64,000 nucleotides of DNA. It comes from Nilaparvata lugens. Taxonomy: Eukaryota; Arthropoda; Insecta; Hemiptera; Delphacidae. The first letter of the stretch is position 1; the number at the start of each line of letters is the position of its first letter. Shown piece by piece: positions 37,832 to 48,325 of this stretch. The stretch is taken from positions 36,576,001-36,640,000 of the forward strand of contig NC_052509.1 in assembly GCF_014356525.2 (NCBI RefSeq), in the 5' to 3' direction. The notes below the pieces were generated by a model, which saw only the letters and a program-made list of their open reading frames with translations, ran no database searches and was not told the DNA's origin. The translations under genes and the position numbers were made by a program.

Positions 37832-38007
37832 ACTCTAATATTGGCGTATGAAGGAGGCTCCATTTTTCTTTTATATTATCCTTGAAATGGAAAATTTCCA
37901 AAAACCTTGTACATATGTCGACGCGCAATTTGAAAAGGAACATACCTGTCAAATTTTATGAAAATCTGTTACCGCGTTTCGCCATAGATGCGCAACATAT
38001 AAACATA
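37832..38007 (+). mobile_element. Older repeat interrupted by Helitron B
   Basis: GTCGACGCGCAATTTGAAAA, CATACCTGTCAAATTTTATG and GCGTTTCGCCATAGATGCGC form a repeat that appears to continue after the Helitron B at 38448 with AAACATTAAGAGAAATGCC. I recall this phrase order from hemipteran repeats (memory, unchecked). Confidence 0.4.
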
Positions 38008-38448
38008 TCCTATTATAATTAAGTGAGCAATTTCTATATTTTTATATTTTGATCCTATTATATTAAGCGAGCAATTTCTGTATTTTTATATATCTATATA
38101 TCTGGTTATTTATGTTCAACTGATCTCGAAAACGGCTCTAACGATTTTCACGAAATTTTGAACATAGTAGGTCTATGATATAAAAACTCGATTGCATTAT
38201 GTCTCATCCTTGGAAAACTTGCTGAACGACATTAAAATAATAATATTTCATCCTTGGCTGAAACAGCTGTGGATAGTAAAAAAGTGAGTGAGCGAGTGAG
38301 TATGTGAAAAATCAAAATATCGCATCCCCGTAATTCATAAGATGACATATAATAGCCAGCTGTGAAATATAAACACAATCATTTTAGAGAATTGCGTTCT
38401 GTTTATCAATAATAATAGAAATAACGAGCGAAGCTCGGTGCCCCGATA
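38008..38448 (+). mobile_element. Helitron family B with two stacked 5' ends
   Basis: Two copies of the 5' terminus follow each other: TCCTATTATAATTAAGTGAG at 38008 and TCCTATTATATTAAGCGAGC at 38053, each after an A. One 3' terminus (GAGCGAAGCTC hairpin, GGTGCCCCGATAT) lies at 38427-38448. Internally shortened compared with the other B copies. Non-coding. Confidence 0.65.
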
Positions 38449-39009
38449 TCAAACATTAAGAGAAATGCCAAACCGTCGACTTTAATCTTAGACTCGCTTG
38501 GTCGGTCAATAATAATGCAGCGGTACGAACGACGAACAAACTTGGGTCGTAGAACTCGAAATGCTGTAAATTTAGAATTTGCACGGGAAAATCGGCAGCA
38601 AGGAGATATACTATTCAATTTCCCAGCAAGCTGCATTCAACTATATCTGAAAATACAAACTGCTGAACAACGGTAACTAAGCACATAGGAAGTCCATAAT
38701 GAGATATAAATGTGAATACTGATTGTTGGATAATTTCCATAAAAATATAGTGCATCAGATTAAGCTAAGGCTAAGCACACCTGAGGAGGCGCGGCTTGGT
38801 GATACAAAGTGTTGATCTTACGGAGACTGCCTCATCACACCGTTCCACGCCATGCCCGATTCAGTGTGTGTGAGTTCTTCCAACCAAACCAATAAGCAAG
38901 AATCACCTGAATGCAAAATGACGCATCGCGCCTCCACAGGTGTGTGGAGCAAAGTTTGTCATGAGATGCATTAACTATTTGGCGGTACGTAGTTCGCCGG
39001 GCCAGCTAG
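38449..39009 (+). mobile_element. Helitron family C, 3' part
   Basis: Ends GGCGGTACGTAGTTCGCCGG, GCCAG, CTAG and then T: GC-rich hairpin, spacer, CTRR terminus, T after. The subterminal text ACATAGGAAGTCCATAATGA is shared (inverted) with 26540-26600. The interior 38760-38960 is less AT-rich, with inverted pieces around CACACCTGAGGAGGCGCG and CGCGCCTCCACAGGTGTG. Confidence 0.6.
38456..38690 (+). pseudogene. Possible remnant of a Helitron N-terminal coding region
   Basis: The + strand frame beginning ATGCAGCGGTACGAACGACG gives MQRYERRTNLGRRTRNAVNL, then EFARENRQQGDILFNFPASC, and stops near 38690. The GRRTRNA block resembles the basic N-terminal repeats that I recall in arthropod Helitron Rep-helicase proteins. 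Just upstream ATGCCAAACCGTCGACTTTA reads MPNRRL and then stops. It lies in the same element whose CTAG end is at 39009. Too short to prove. The Rep HUH motif and helicase domain are absent. Confidence 0.35.
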
Positions 39010-41050
39010 TATTATAATATTTATAAAGAATAATATGATCTTGTTAATAATATTATAGATAACACAGTATTGTATTATAATTAACAATCCAGTATTATTA
39101 CATTCATATGATATAATTATTCAATAGGTATTTTATTCCATATCTCTAGGGACAAAATAGCCTAACTATACTCCCTGAGAGAGGAAACTCACTTGTGGTC
39201 TCGTAATTTATATTTTTTCTCCACCTTTGATATTTTTTTTATTCTCAAGATTACTCTTGAATTAGTATATTGTTCAGATTTCTATTATCATCCTCCTCTG
39301 CTTCGATAACAGTCTACAACCACAGATAATACTCGTAGAACAATGAATTATTATTGAACAGTTCTATATTATTTTATGATGATTATAAGAGTGTTCCTCC
39401 CTTGCCATCCAAGTTATTTAAATTGTATTTTTAATCACTAGGGGGTGAAGAAGTCACTTCAAAGTACTTTATAGAGAGGAAAAGTAGTAATTCTCTGTAG
39501 TAATTCTTAAAAGTAGTAATAAATACTTCTGTAATCTGATGTTCCAAATACAGAAGTACTTCTGTATTTCACTCCAAAGGACTCATTCAGGGGAAAAAGT
39601 TCTACTTCAGTATTTAGTGGAAGAAAAGTTTTAGTCGTCCTCGAAGACATGTATTCCTTCAATAATGATTATTTACTTTGAAAACACCAATGAAATCTGA
39701 TAGTCTCTTGATGAGACCATTTAGTGAATTTTAATACTTCTCAATGTGTATTCCCAATTTCAGTTCAGTTCATGCAAGTTTGCCTTTGTTTTATTCTGCA
39801 TTCGCGTCACATGATACAGTGAAACAGCCGTTATATTGCATTTCTCTACACTGCTGGAAATTACAAAGTTGAAGACTAGCCGAAGAGTCAAACAAGTGTT
39901 TCTCTACCAGTAAGCTGTTGCACGTGCATGAAGCATCCTCTAAATCTTACACTTTATGGTGAGTTTTATGCTACTGAGCTCAGTGTAAGTGCATTAACTG
40001 AAGCTGTAAAGCGAGCTATGGAACGGATTAGTTGATAAGATTTTACAAGTGGAGTTTAAATTTGCCTCCAAATGTCAGGCTGACTTTTCTACAACTCGTT
40101 TCAAATGCAATTTTTCTTCACCTCCATCTATTCAACTACTCTACAACTGAACAAACTTTTATTACAATTTTTCAACGGTGATAGAAATTTTCACCCTTAT
40201 GTGAAGCCAATTCTGACACATTATTTATGCTATCTATAACTCAATGTTTTTCTACATTATTACAACAAATATAGCATATTAAGAGTAGATCAGTCTTGTA
40301 ATAAGAGTATGTATCCTAGTTAAATAATGTTAACCGATGCGATATTGGGTTGTGCTTGTTGGACTTTCCCCGACTCATTCTAATGATTTGCGTTTTGTGT
40401 ATGATTGAGTAAGTAAACTATTGATTCTTGCTACTCAGTATTTCAGGTTTTCTATAACCAAAACAATCAGGAAATAAATTACATAAAACATTAACAGCAT
40501 ATTCTAGATCACTTTTGATACGTAATTCAATAAATCCATCACTGAGCTATAATTGTAATCTTAATTACATCGGTAGGCAACAATTATTTTTGAAGGCGAT
40601 CAAGATTAGGATAGCGATTAATTGAGTGCTTGAGGGCAGCTAAGAGGGGCCCACGGTCAGCTGAACATTATAAATCAGCTGACCGCAATCCGAAACGAAG
40701 ATCAGCTGCCTGGAGCTTTGCTGATTTCTGCTGATAATCTTATAACACTACTAATAATGCAGAACAAGAAGCTTCTCATGTAGCCTCTAGCTTTGTATAT
40801 CCATTTCATATCTATATTATTCTACCCTTAGCTTTGTCTATAAAGCTACCTATCCTCTTTATCTATCCCTGCTCTTCAGGGATCTATCTATCTAAAGGGT
40901 CTATCTACCTCTGTAATATTTCACTTACATACTTTAGTTTATCTAACTAGGTTGAATGTGGTGTGTAATAGTGTGAGAATGAGAACAATTGATGAATATT
41001 GCCTGATAATTTGACAACGCAGAGTGGCATGACTCTCTCCCACTCACTCT
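39010..41050. other. Unique AT-rich DNA with one E-box-rich island
   Basis: No gene recognised. The island at 40600-40720 contains a palindrome with CAGCTG sites (see findings). Confidence 0.5.
40654..40685. promoter_or_regulatory. Inverted repeat with CAGCTG E-boxes (candidate)
   Basis: CGGTCAGCTGA, a 10-base spacer, then the exact inverse TCAGCTGACCG. Another CAGCTG follows at about 40701. CAGCTG is the E-box type bound by bHLH factors such as those of the achaete-scute and MyoD groups. Function here is inference only. Confidence 0.3.
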
Positions 41051-41054
41051 CTCA

Positions 41055-41978
<924 letters not shown>

Positions 41979-42213
41979 TGGAATTCAATTTGATTTTTTT
42001 TTAGAATTTAGTTTGATTTGTATTTGAATTCAGTTTGATCTTTAATGAAATTTAGTTTGATTGTTCAATGGAATTTAGTTAGATCTTTCATGAAAATTAA
42101 TTTGATTGTCCAATGGAACTTAGTTTGATCCTTTATGAAATTTAGTTTGATTTTTTAATGGAATTTAGTTTGATCTTCAATGAAATTTAGTTTTGTTTTT
42201 AATGGAGTTTACG
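41979..42213 (+). repeat. 22-24-bp minisatellite with dimeric order
   Basis: About ten monomers of the form ATGRAATTTAGTTTGATYNTT. From 42044 onward they alternate between ATGAAATTTAG..GATT and ATGGAATTTAG..GATC (starts at 42044, 42068, 42090, 42113, 42135, 42158, 42180, 42202), giving a dimer of about 45 bp. The outer units are more degenerate. Confidence 0.88.
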
Positions 42214-42214
42214 T

Positions 42215-45200
42215 TTGAAATATATTTTTATTAGTTGAAACTTGCTTGTAACTTGTCATAAATCATGGGGATTAGTGTCAAATGATATTCTTGTAGATAT
42301 ATTGGGTAGTAAATTTATCTTCGATTTAAGCTTGTGTCCTGGTTATTGCGTTATTAAGTTTACCCTATTGTAAGAGTAGCCTTGAGGAGTTCTGCGCCGG
42401 TTACAGGAGCATTGGATCAAAATTTTAATACAATACTAAAGGTGTAGTAATGGAATGAAATGTAGTAAAAGATGATAAAAAGATGAATAATTCAGAGATC
42501 TTTGAGAAAGATGAGACATTTGTGAGAGCAGATTAGAAATGAGCGGAAAATTCCTAACTTCACTAATAATGAGATTACTGGATGTATTGGTACTAAACAA
42601 CATGGAAAGTGGTGCACACTTCGATCTGAGTAAGTGAGGAAACTGAATTAAGTGTTGAAAAACATATGATTCCCTATGCTCTCTATCCTGAATGTTGTAA
42701 TGGTTTTTGTCATCCGAGAGGGTGAGATTTTCCCTCTAGATGGCCAGAAACGTTGCAAGTTGGAATCAATAATCATGAGGAATTTCACTAAGATAATAAG
42801 TGGATCACACGGTGGATTACTCGGTGTCACGCAAGTTGAACCGTTGCTGACACCTCGTTGCAGAGTAGAAACAGTCTATACAAGATCAATTGCATTCCAA
42901 ATCATTCAAAATGTACTAGGTGATTGATGGTTTTTCCAAGACGTTGAACTATGGAATTTAACGATTGAAGACGTAGTATCCAAAAAAAAATAAGAGTAGA
43001 AAAACTCTTATTTGAGGTGAGGATGGAGCAAATTAATTTGAGGCACAAATGAAAACATGATGAGATAGAAAAGAGTGCAAGAGAGTGGAAAATGCACAGT
43101 TATACAAAAGAGCAAGATGGTAAATAAAAAAAAATATATATATATATATTACAAAAAGCTTGCTCCTTAAAGAAGACAGAAGATGACTGAGATAGTGTGA
43201 GGGAGAGATAAATATGTGTATGTGTGTGTGAGAGAGAAATAGCACTGTGATAAGAGAGAGACAGAAAGTGTTGAGCAAAGATAATTTGTCGTGGTTCTTA
43301 ATGGATCCAACACGCTACAGTATCAAAAGGGGGGAGGTGGTCCGATTGCCGATTATGTTATTAATTTTCATTATCTATTGAGCTCGACCGATTGTCTCAC
43401 GTAGCTGGCTGTTATCTCGCAGTGAAGAATATGTTGGACGAATATTTATTTACGAGCGATCATTTAGGCGGTTGACCCGCCCGGTGGCTAAGCTCTGCTC
43501 AATGGCCAAGCTCGGCTTTCCTAATAATGGCCTGCATGATAATCTTGACTTCCCTCTGCCTTGGTGCACGTTCACTTGGACTGTATGTTAGGAGATGTGG
43601 AATGGCGTCTTGTAAATAAAAAATTTTCAATTGTGTTTTTTGAGTGATTTCTATGAGGCAAATTATGTTCAAAAAAGGCTAAAACTTTAACCGGAATACT
43701 GGATCATTGATTCATCAAACCATATACATAGAATATTCTGAACTTCCAACGGTACAACAGGAATTTCACAAAGAATGCCAAAAGGAGAAAAACTACAAAC
43801 GATAGAATTAATATATCTGGATATCAATTATAAATAATACAAGCGACAAAAGCCAAAAAATCATATTGATAAACTTCTGTTGACTAAAATTATTTGAAAT
43901 TGGACCTCCTGAAGACATATTGTTAGCATCACACACGCTTCTACATTAGCATAGGTTACGAGCATTGGTCTCTTTCGAATGCTAATGAACAAGGATATGA
44001 ATGGCTCACAGTGATGTGGCTGGCTTAGTATTGAATGTTCAGCGAAAATTATAGTCCATGGAAAGATAAAACAAGGCAAGTTGCAAAACGAAGGCAAATC
44101 GGCTGAGTGTGGGTGTTGGAACTGGTCTGTTGCCAAATTCAGAATGATTGTCATATATTTATATGCAATACGAATTCTGGTCTCATAATGAAGACAGTGA
44201 CCAGTAGGAATTTAGCAGTAGGCAGTTAACAGTTAGCCTGCCATCAGTGCTAGTCTTCTCTGGAAAATATCTGTTAAATTTCGCTCTAGATAAGAAAGTA
44301 TCCAGCTTTAGCACCTTATCATTTTAAATTCCGTCACGATCGTTATAACAAACTCGCTATTCATAGAATGCTTTACCAGATTAGCTTCTGTCAACATTTT
44401 TCCAGTTGACTGTATCATTGGCTGACATCACTATTTTCTTCGATTTGATCTGCAAATATTTACATATTTGATTCTACATTTTTATTATACTATACCAATA
44501 TCTACACCACTACATCAGCTGAAGTATCATTCTTTAAATGAGTACTTTTGAACTTGTTTTCGATTTGAGCATTGTATTGCTATTATCTCACATAAAATAA
44601 TAGTGTATTATTGATTAAACAAATTATTATAAAGTTCTGGTTAAAGTTTCTGGTTATCTTATCAGCTAGCATAGTACCAAAATTCTCTTTGAATGTTTTA
44701 ATGGCATTTAATTTCACCTTTTTATTGTTATAATCACGCATTATAGAAAAACATCATCATAAATTATAAAATTAATTATATTTTGATCACATTTCTGTTC
44801 ATTAATTAGCTATTATTTTTTTCTGTACATTTTTCTCTGTAAACGTCCTCATTATCATTCAATTAAACGTTTTATTGCAATTCTTCGTCATTAGATAGGA
44901 TAGGTCTCAATTATATTTATAGAGGCGAATTATAGGCCCAATGATCGCAAATCGGTTCCTTTCTAATTTGGATCTACAACAGGGCAATAAATAAAAAGTA
45001 TAAAAAACGTGGAGTACCTTGGTTTCACTACGGATTTAAGATTAATTAGTGCTTTTTATTGTTATTCACGGTCGTAAAATGGAAGATTTCTCAATCATTG
45101 AAACCAAGATTTTATTGCAAAAAACCTAGCGTATTTAAAAGGCTTGAGAACTGTGCTTCATTCCAACAGCTTAATTAACATTTTTCTTAAATTGTATCCT

Positions 45201-45881
45201 AAAGTCGGAGTTAGGTCGGAAGCGATCCAGTTCTTCGGTAATAAAAAATGATACCTGCTCGGGAGCATCAAATAATTATCTGAAGTTCAGTAAACTTGAA
45301 AGTGAGATTTTGGCGTATTAGTAACTCCTTCGTATCCTCATAAGAAGGAGGATATTGTAATAGAATCTTTTAATTGCGGAAGATACCAAGAATTAACAAT
45401 ATAAGAGTTTCTCTATTCTTAAGAACTTTTGGCTGGATATAATTTTGGTTATTGTAACAGAAGTAATTCTGTGAGGTGACTAGGTTAGTGAGATTTACAA
45501 TTTCATTGATATGTTCCCCTTGATATGTTTTCTCCTTTTGATATTCACTTTGCTGCAATGGTTTTGGTCCGATGAACGCTACGATTATTATTATCTTGTG
45601 TTTGTGAGTCAGCTGCTCTGCTCGAGTTCTTATTGCCTGTTGTGAGATGCAAGACGTCGTTTGAAGCCGGAGGCGCTGGACTCTTTTATGCTGACAATAA
45701 GAGGTGTATAGCCTACGATCACCTACAGCTATGCCCGTTTAGGTATGGTGTCGGTATAGCTACGTAGTTATTAACCACAAACTAATTTACATAGTATTTG
45801 ATGCCAAGGTGAGCCTTAGGTGCCAATTCCTCGGGGGAAGTACCAACAACAGTCCCTCTTTCCTCGCCCAATATATAAAAT

Positions 45882-45889
<8 letters not shown>
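42215..45889. other. Unique AT-rich DNA
   Basis: No gene recognised. A (TA)n run lies at 43135-43150, GA-rich sequence with TGTGTG at 43200-43270, and a less AT-rich island at 43380-43580 (see findings). Confidence 0.5.

Positions 45890-45941
<52 letters not shown>
45890..45941. repeat. (TA)n microsatellite
   Basis: About 25 TA units, abutting the left arm of the inverted repeat 45940-46159. Confidence 0.96.
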
Positions 45942-45943
<2 letters not shown>

Positions 45944-46159
45944 TGAAACAGGATACACACGACACGGATAGATCAAAAACATTAAAAGCAGCGTATTAAA
46001 ATTAAAATTTCCGTTTAAATGAAAATAATCGTCAGTTTCCTCTCTACATAAGAAGTTGTGCAAATAGTAGTATTACTTAGTAGAAGTAGTACTTCATTTA
46101 AATGTAAGTTTTCAAGTGTTTTTAATCTATCCGTGTCGTGTGTATCCTGTTTAAATTTA
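45940..46159. repeat. Inverted repeat, 41-bp arms, 138-bp loop
   Basis: The left arm 45940-45980 (containing GGATACACACGACACGGATA) and right arm 46119-46159 (containing its inverse TATCCGTGTCGTGTGTATCC with a one-base difference at one edge) match over about 41 bases with two mismatches. The loop is non-coding. Could be a small MITE or a templated inversion. No target-site duplication was identified because the left flank is (TA)n. Confidence 0.75.
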
Positions 46160-46589
46160 TATTATGAAACTTTAAAATGTTTTAAAGACGTTTTGACATA
46201 CGTGTATTTCTATGCCACGATGTCTATAGAGTGACCATCCTCTTCCTGGCCTGAGGGTGAACAGTAATTCAACCTTCGAAATATAGATCGATCCGATTTA
46301 TTGTGTGGTGGCTCAGCTAGTGGTAGCTGATTTCAATTAACGCCACCATCACAACTTATTGTGCCAGTTTACGCCTTTATAGTACGTCCGGAAAATATCT
46401 GTGCTTCTTAAGTGATAACTGTGTTCAACTTAAAATCTTTTGTAATTATTATTGTATGCTCTAATCAATATCATGTGGGAAATATAAGTCTCTAGGAAAC
46501 AAGCATCAATATGAGAGATGAAATTTTAATTTTTTTTTTGTGTAGTTGAGAAGTTGATATTGTGGTAATTATTCATATTGAATGAAAAA
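46160..46589. other. AT-rich DNA; possible retroelement tail
   Basis: CTGAGGGTGAACAGTAATTC followed by CCTTCGAAAT near 46250-46285 resembles the subterminal phrases of Penelope-like tails but is too short to assign. Confidence 0.3.
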
Positions 46590-46938
46590 AGACTAAGAAA
46601 TTGTCAAAAAACCACTGATTTATTGATAATTAGAAAGACCGGTTTCGGTTATTACACCATTGTCAATCTCTGATAAACTAAAACTAAATACAAGAGCAGC
46701 AGAATTTATACTAGTAGGCGAGTACTGCTATTGGTCGAGGGCATGAACGCCTGCCATTGGCCTAGCTAGACAGCCTCCTCCCCCTCAACGGTGTGACAAA
46801 ATGGCGGCTTAAGCAACAGAATCGCCATGATAATAAAATTTACTTTGAGTACAAAATAAGAACCAAGAAAACAAGTGTGAAAGATAATAAAACAAATATG
46901 TAAATGGGAAAACTATTGACTAATGTATGCTTACAATT
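46590..46938 (-). mobile_element. 3' UTR/tail of the Penelope-like element
   Basis: Follows the stop codon of the GIY-YIG frame on the minus strand. Near its end it reads ATTGACAATGGTGTAATAAC, CGAAACCGGTCTTTCTAATT, a phrase I associate with Penelope-like element 3' regions. The outer boundary is approximate. Confidence 0.5.
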
Positions 46939-47449
46939 TTATGATAAAACTAAATTCGTAGTGTTGTACTGGTTGAAATGAATCTGGTAATTTAAACTAT
47001 ACTGGGAATTTTCCTTAATTACTCTTGTTATTTCTAAAGCCTCTAGAATATTCAAAGATCTGCCTTTGTTATTAACATGTAGAAACTCAACATTCTCCTT
47101 GACTGTGAACTTGTGATTACTTGTTATCAAATGTTCTGCAAAGTTAGATTCCCCATTTTGTTTATTCCAATCTCTGATGTGTTCTTTAATTCCACTTTTG
47201 AAACTTCTACCAGTCTGACCCATGTAACAAGCATTACAATCATCACATTTAAGTTTGTACACCCCGCTTTTATCCCAAATATCAATTTTGTCTTTACTCC
47301 AGCTAAATAGACTATTTAAAATCGGTTTGGTCTTGAAAGCAACATGAAATCCATTCCTCTTCAATTCCCTACCTATTTTATCAGATACAAGGCCTAAATA
47401 TGGGATTGTTATCCAAGTCTTCTCCTCACAGTTTGAGCCTTAAAGCGGG
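46939..47449 (-). CDS. Penelope-like element: GIY-YIG endonuclease C-terminus (partial)
   Basis: Minus-strand frame of about 170 codons that is the end of a Penelope-like retroelement protein (reverse transcriptase fused to a GIY-YIG endonuclease that nicks target DNA). The first part, TWITIPYLGLVSDKIGRELK then GFHVAFKTKP, matches the linker between RT and endonuclease. Next come SGVYKLKC (GIY half), DDCNACYMGQTGR (YIG half with the PLE-type cysteine pair and the catalytic arginine), SFKSGIKEH, SNFAEHLITSNH, and ILEALEI with the expected glutamate. It ends SLNYQ and a stop. There is no start codon: the frame opens from the left and is truncated, with the RT domain missing. Just beyond the break (47451-47479) a 29-bp inverted copy of the GVYKLKC-coding segment is found. 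The copy is dead as an autonomous element, although this part of the frame is intact. Confidence 0.8.
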
Positions 47450-47450
47450 G

Positions 47451-47479
47451 TGTACAAACTTAAATGTGTCCACCTAAAC
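47451..47479 (+). repeat. 29-bp inverted copy of PLE GIY-motif DNA
   Basis: TAAAGCGGGGTGTACAAACT and the following TAAATGTG are the reverse complement of 47244-47273 inside the PLE frame, with one base difference. It sits exactly at the junction between the PLE frame and the upstream unrelated frame. Confidence 0.85.
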
Positions 47480-47760
47480 TCATTAATATCTCATCAAGAT
47501 CTTGATCTGAAAAAATATATTTGAATAAACCTTTAGTATGATCTAAATTTTGATTAGTTAACTGTGATAAGTGTGATCATCACTGTAAAACATTTTTATG
47601 TTATGAGTATTGTAATCAGGATGGTATCTGTTTAAAAATCGTACGAGTTCTTCATATTTCACGAGCATTTTATCCTGGATTGATGCTTAAGATGCTGTTA
47701 TATAATCATTATACCCATAACCTCCTAATACATTTGCTGATTTCAAAATACGTCTCTTAT
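47477..47760 (-). pseudogene. Broken reading frame of unknown origin, minus strand
   Basis: Two overlapping minus-strand frames give protein-like text if one stop and one frameshift are ignored. First KRRILKSANVLGGYGYNDY, then after a TAA ASIQDKMLVKYEELVRFLNR and YHPDYNTHNIKMFYSDDHTY. After a one-base shift near 47565 it continues LTNQNLDHTKGLFKYIFSDQ and DLDEILMSLGGHI, then stop at about 47472. Amino-acid composition and the run of charged/aromatic residues look like real coding sequence and unlike the random frames around it. I do not recognise the family. It could be host exon debris, a retrocopy or part of another mobile element or viral insertion. It is adjacent to the PLE break. Confidence 0.4.
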
Positions 47761-48206
47761 GTAATGCTTTTAGCAATAAATACATGATCTATTTTGGAGT
47801 TCATCAATAATAGAGATGAGACGCCAGTGCCTCGGTCGATGCAACTGGAAACACACTGTCCGCAGAAAATTTGCATAGCAAAGACACGGCTACTGCCAGA
47901 AGGGAGATGAAATGAGAGAGCGGTGAAAGAGAAAAGAGTGATTGATAAGGAGTGAGTAAGTGAAGAAAAGAGAGCGAGAAAAAGAGAGAGTGAGGCTGAG
48001 TTAGAGAGTGACTGATCAGTATGCAATTTGTGGTAGTTGGTTGGAGGCCGTAGAGCACAAAACATCAGTGAATGCATAAATCATCAAATTGCCGACAACG
48101 GAACTCTGCTCTTTGTTTTTCGATTGTCATGCAAAGCAATTCAAATTCAGCTGCTTTCGAGTCCTGCCATCTTATTTGAAACCGCCTAAACTGCCACTGT
48201 TGGCCC

Positions 48207-48325
48207 TCATCATCATCATTGTCACCATCATCAACCTATCATCATAATCACTAGCTCTAGTAATCATCATCATTATCATCGCACCACCACCATCATCATC
48301 AATATCATACTTATCATCATGTCTG
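48207..48325. repeat. Degenerate (ATC)n / CAT-rich repeat
   Basis: Repeated ATCATC and CACCAC steps with frequent interruptions. Confidence 0.75.

Noticed and set aside
46240..46290. Hammerhead ribozyme suggested by CTGAGGGTGA..CGAAAT
   Set aside because: The core CTGANGA is not matched and stem II does not pair.
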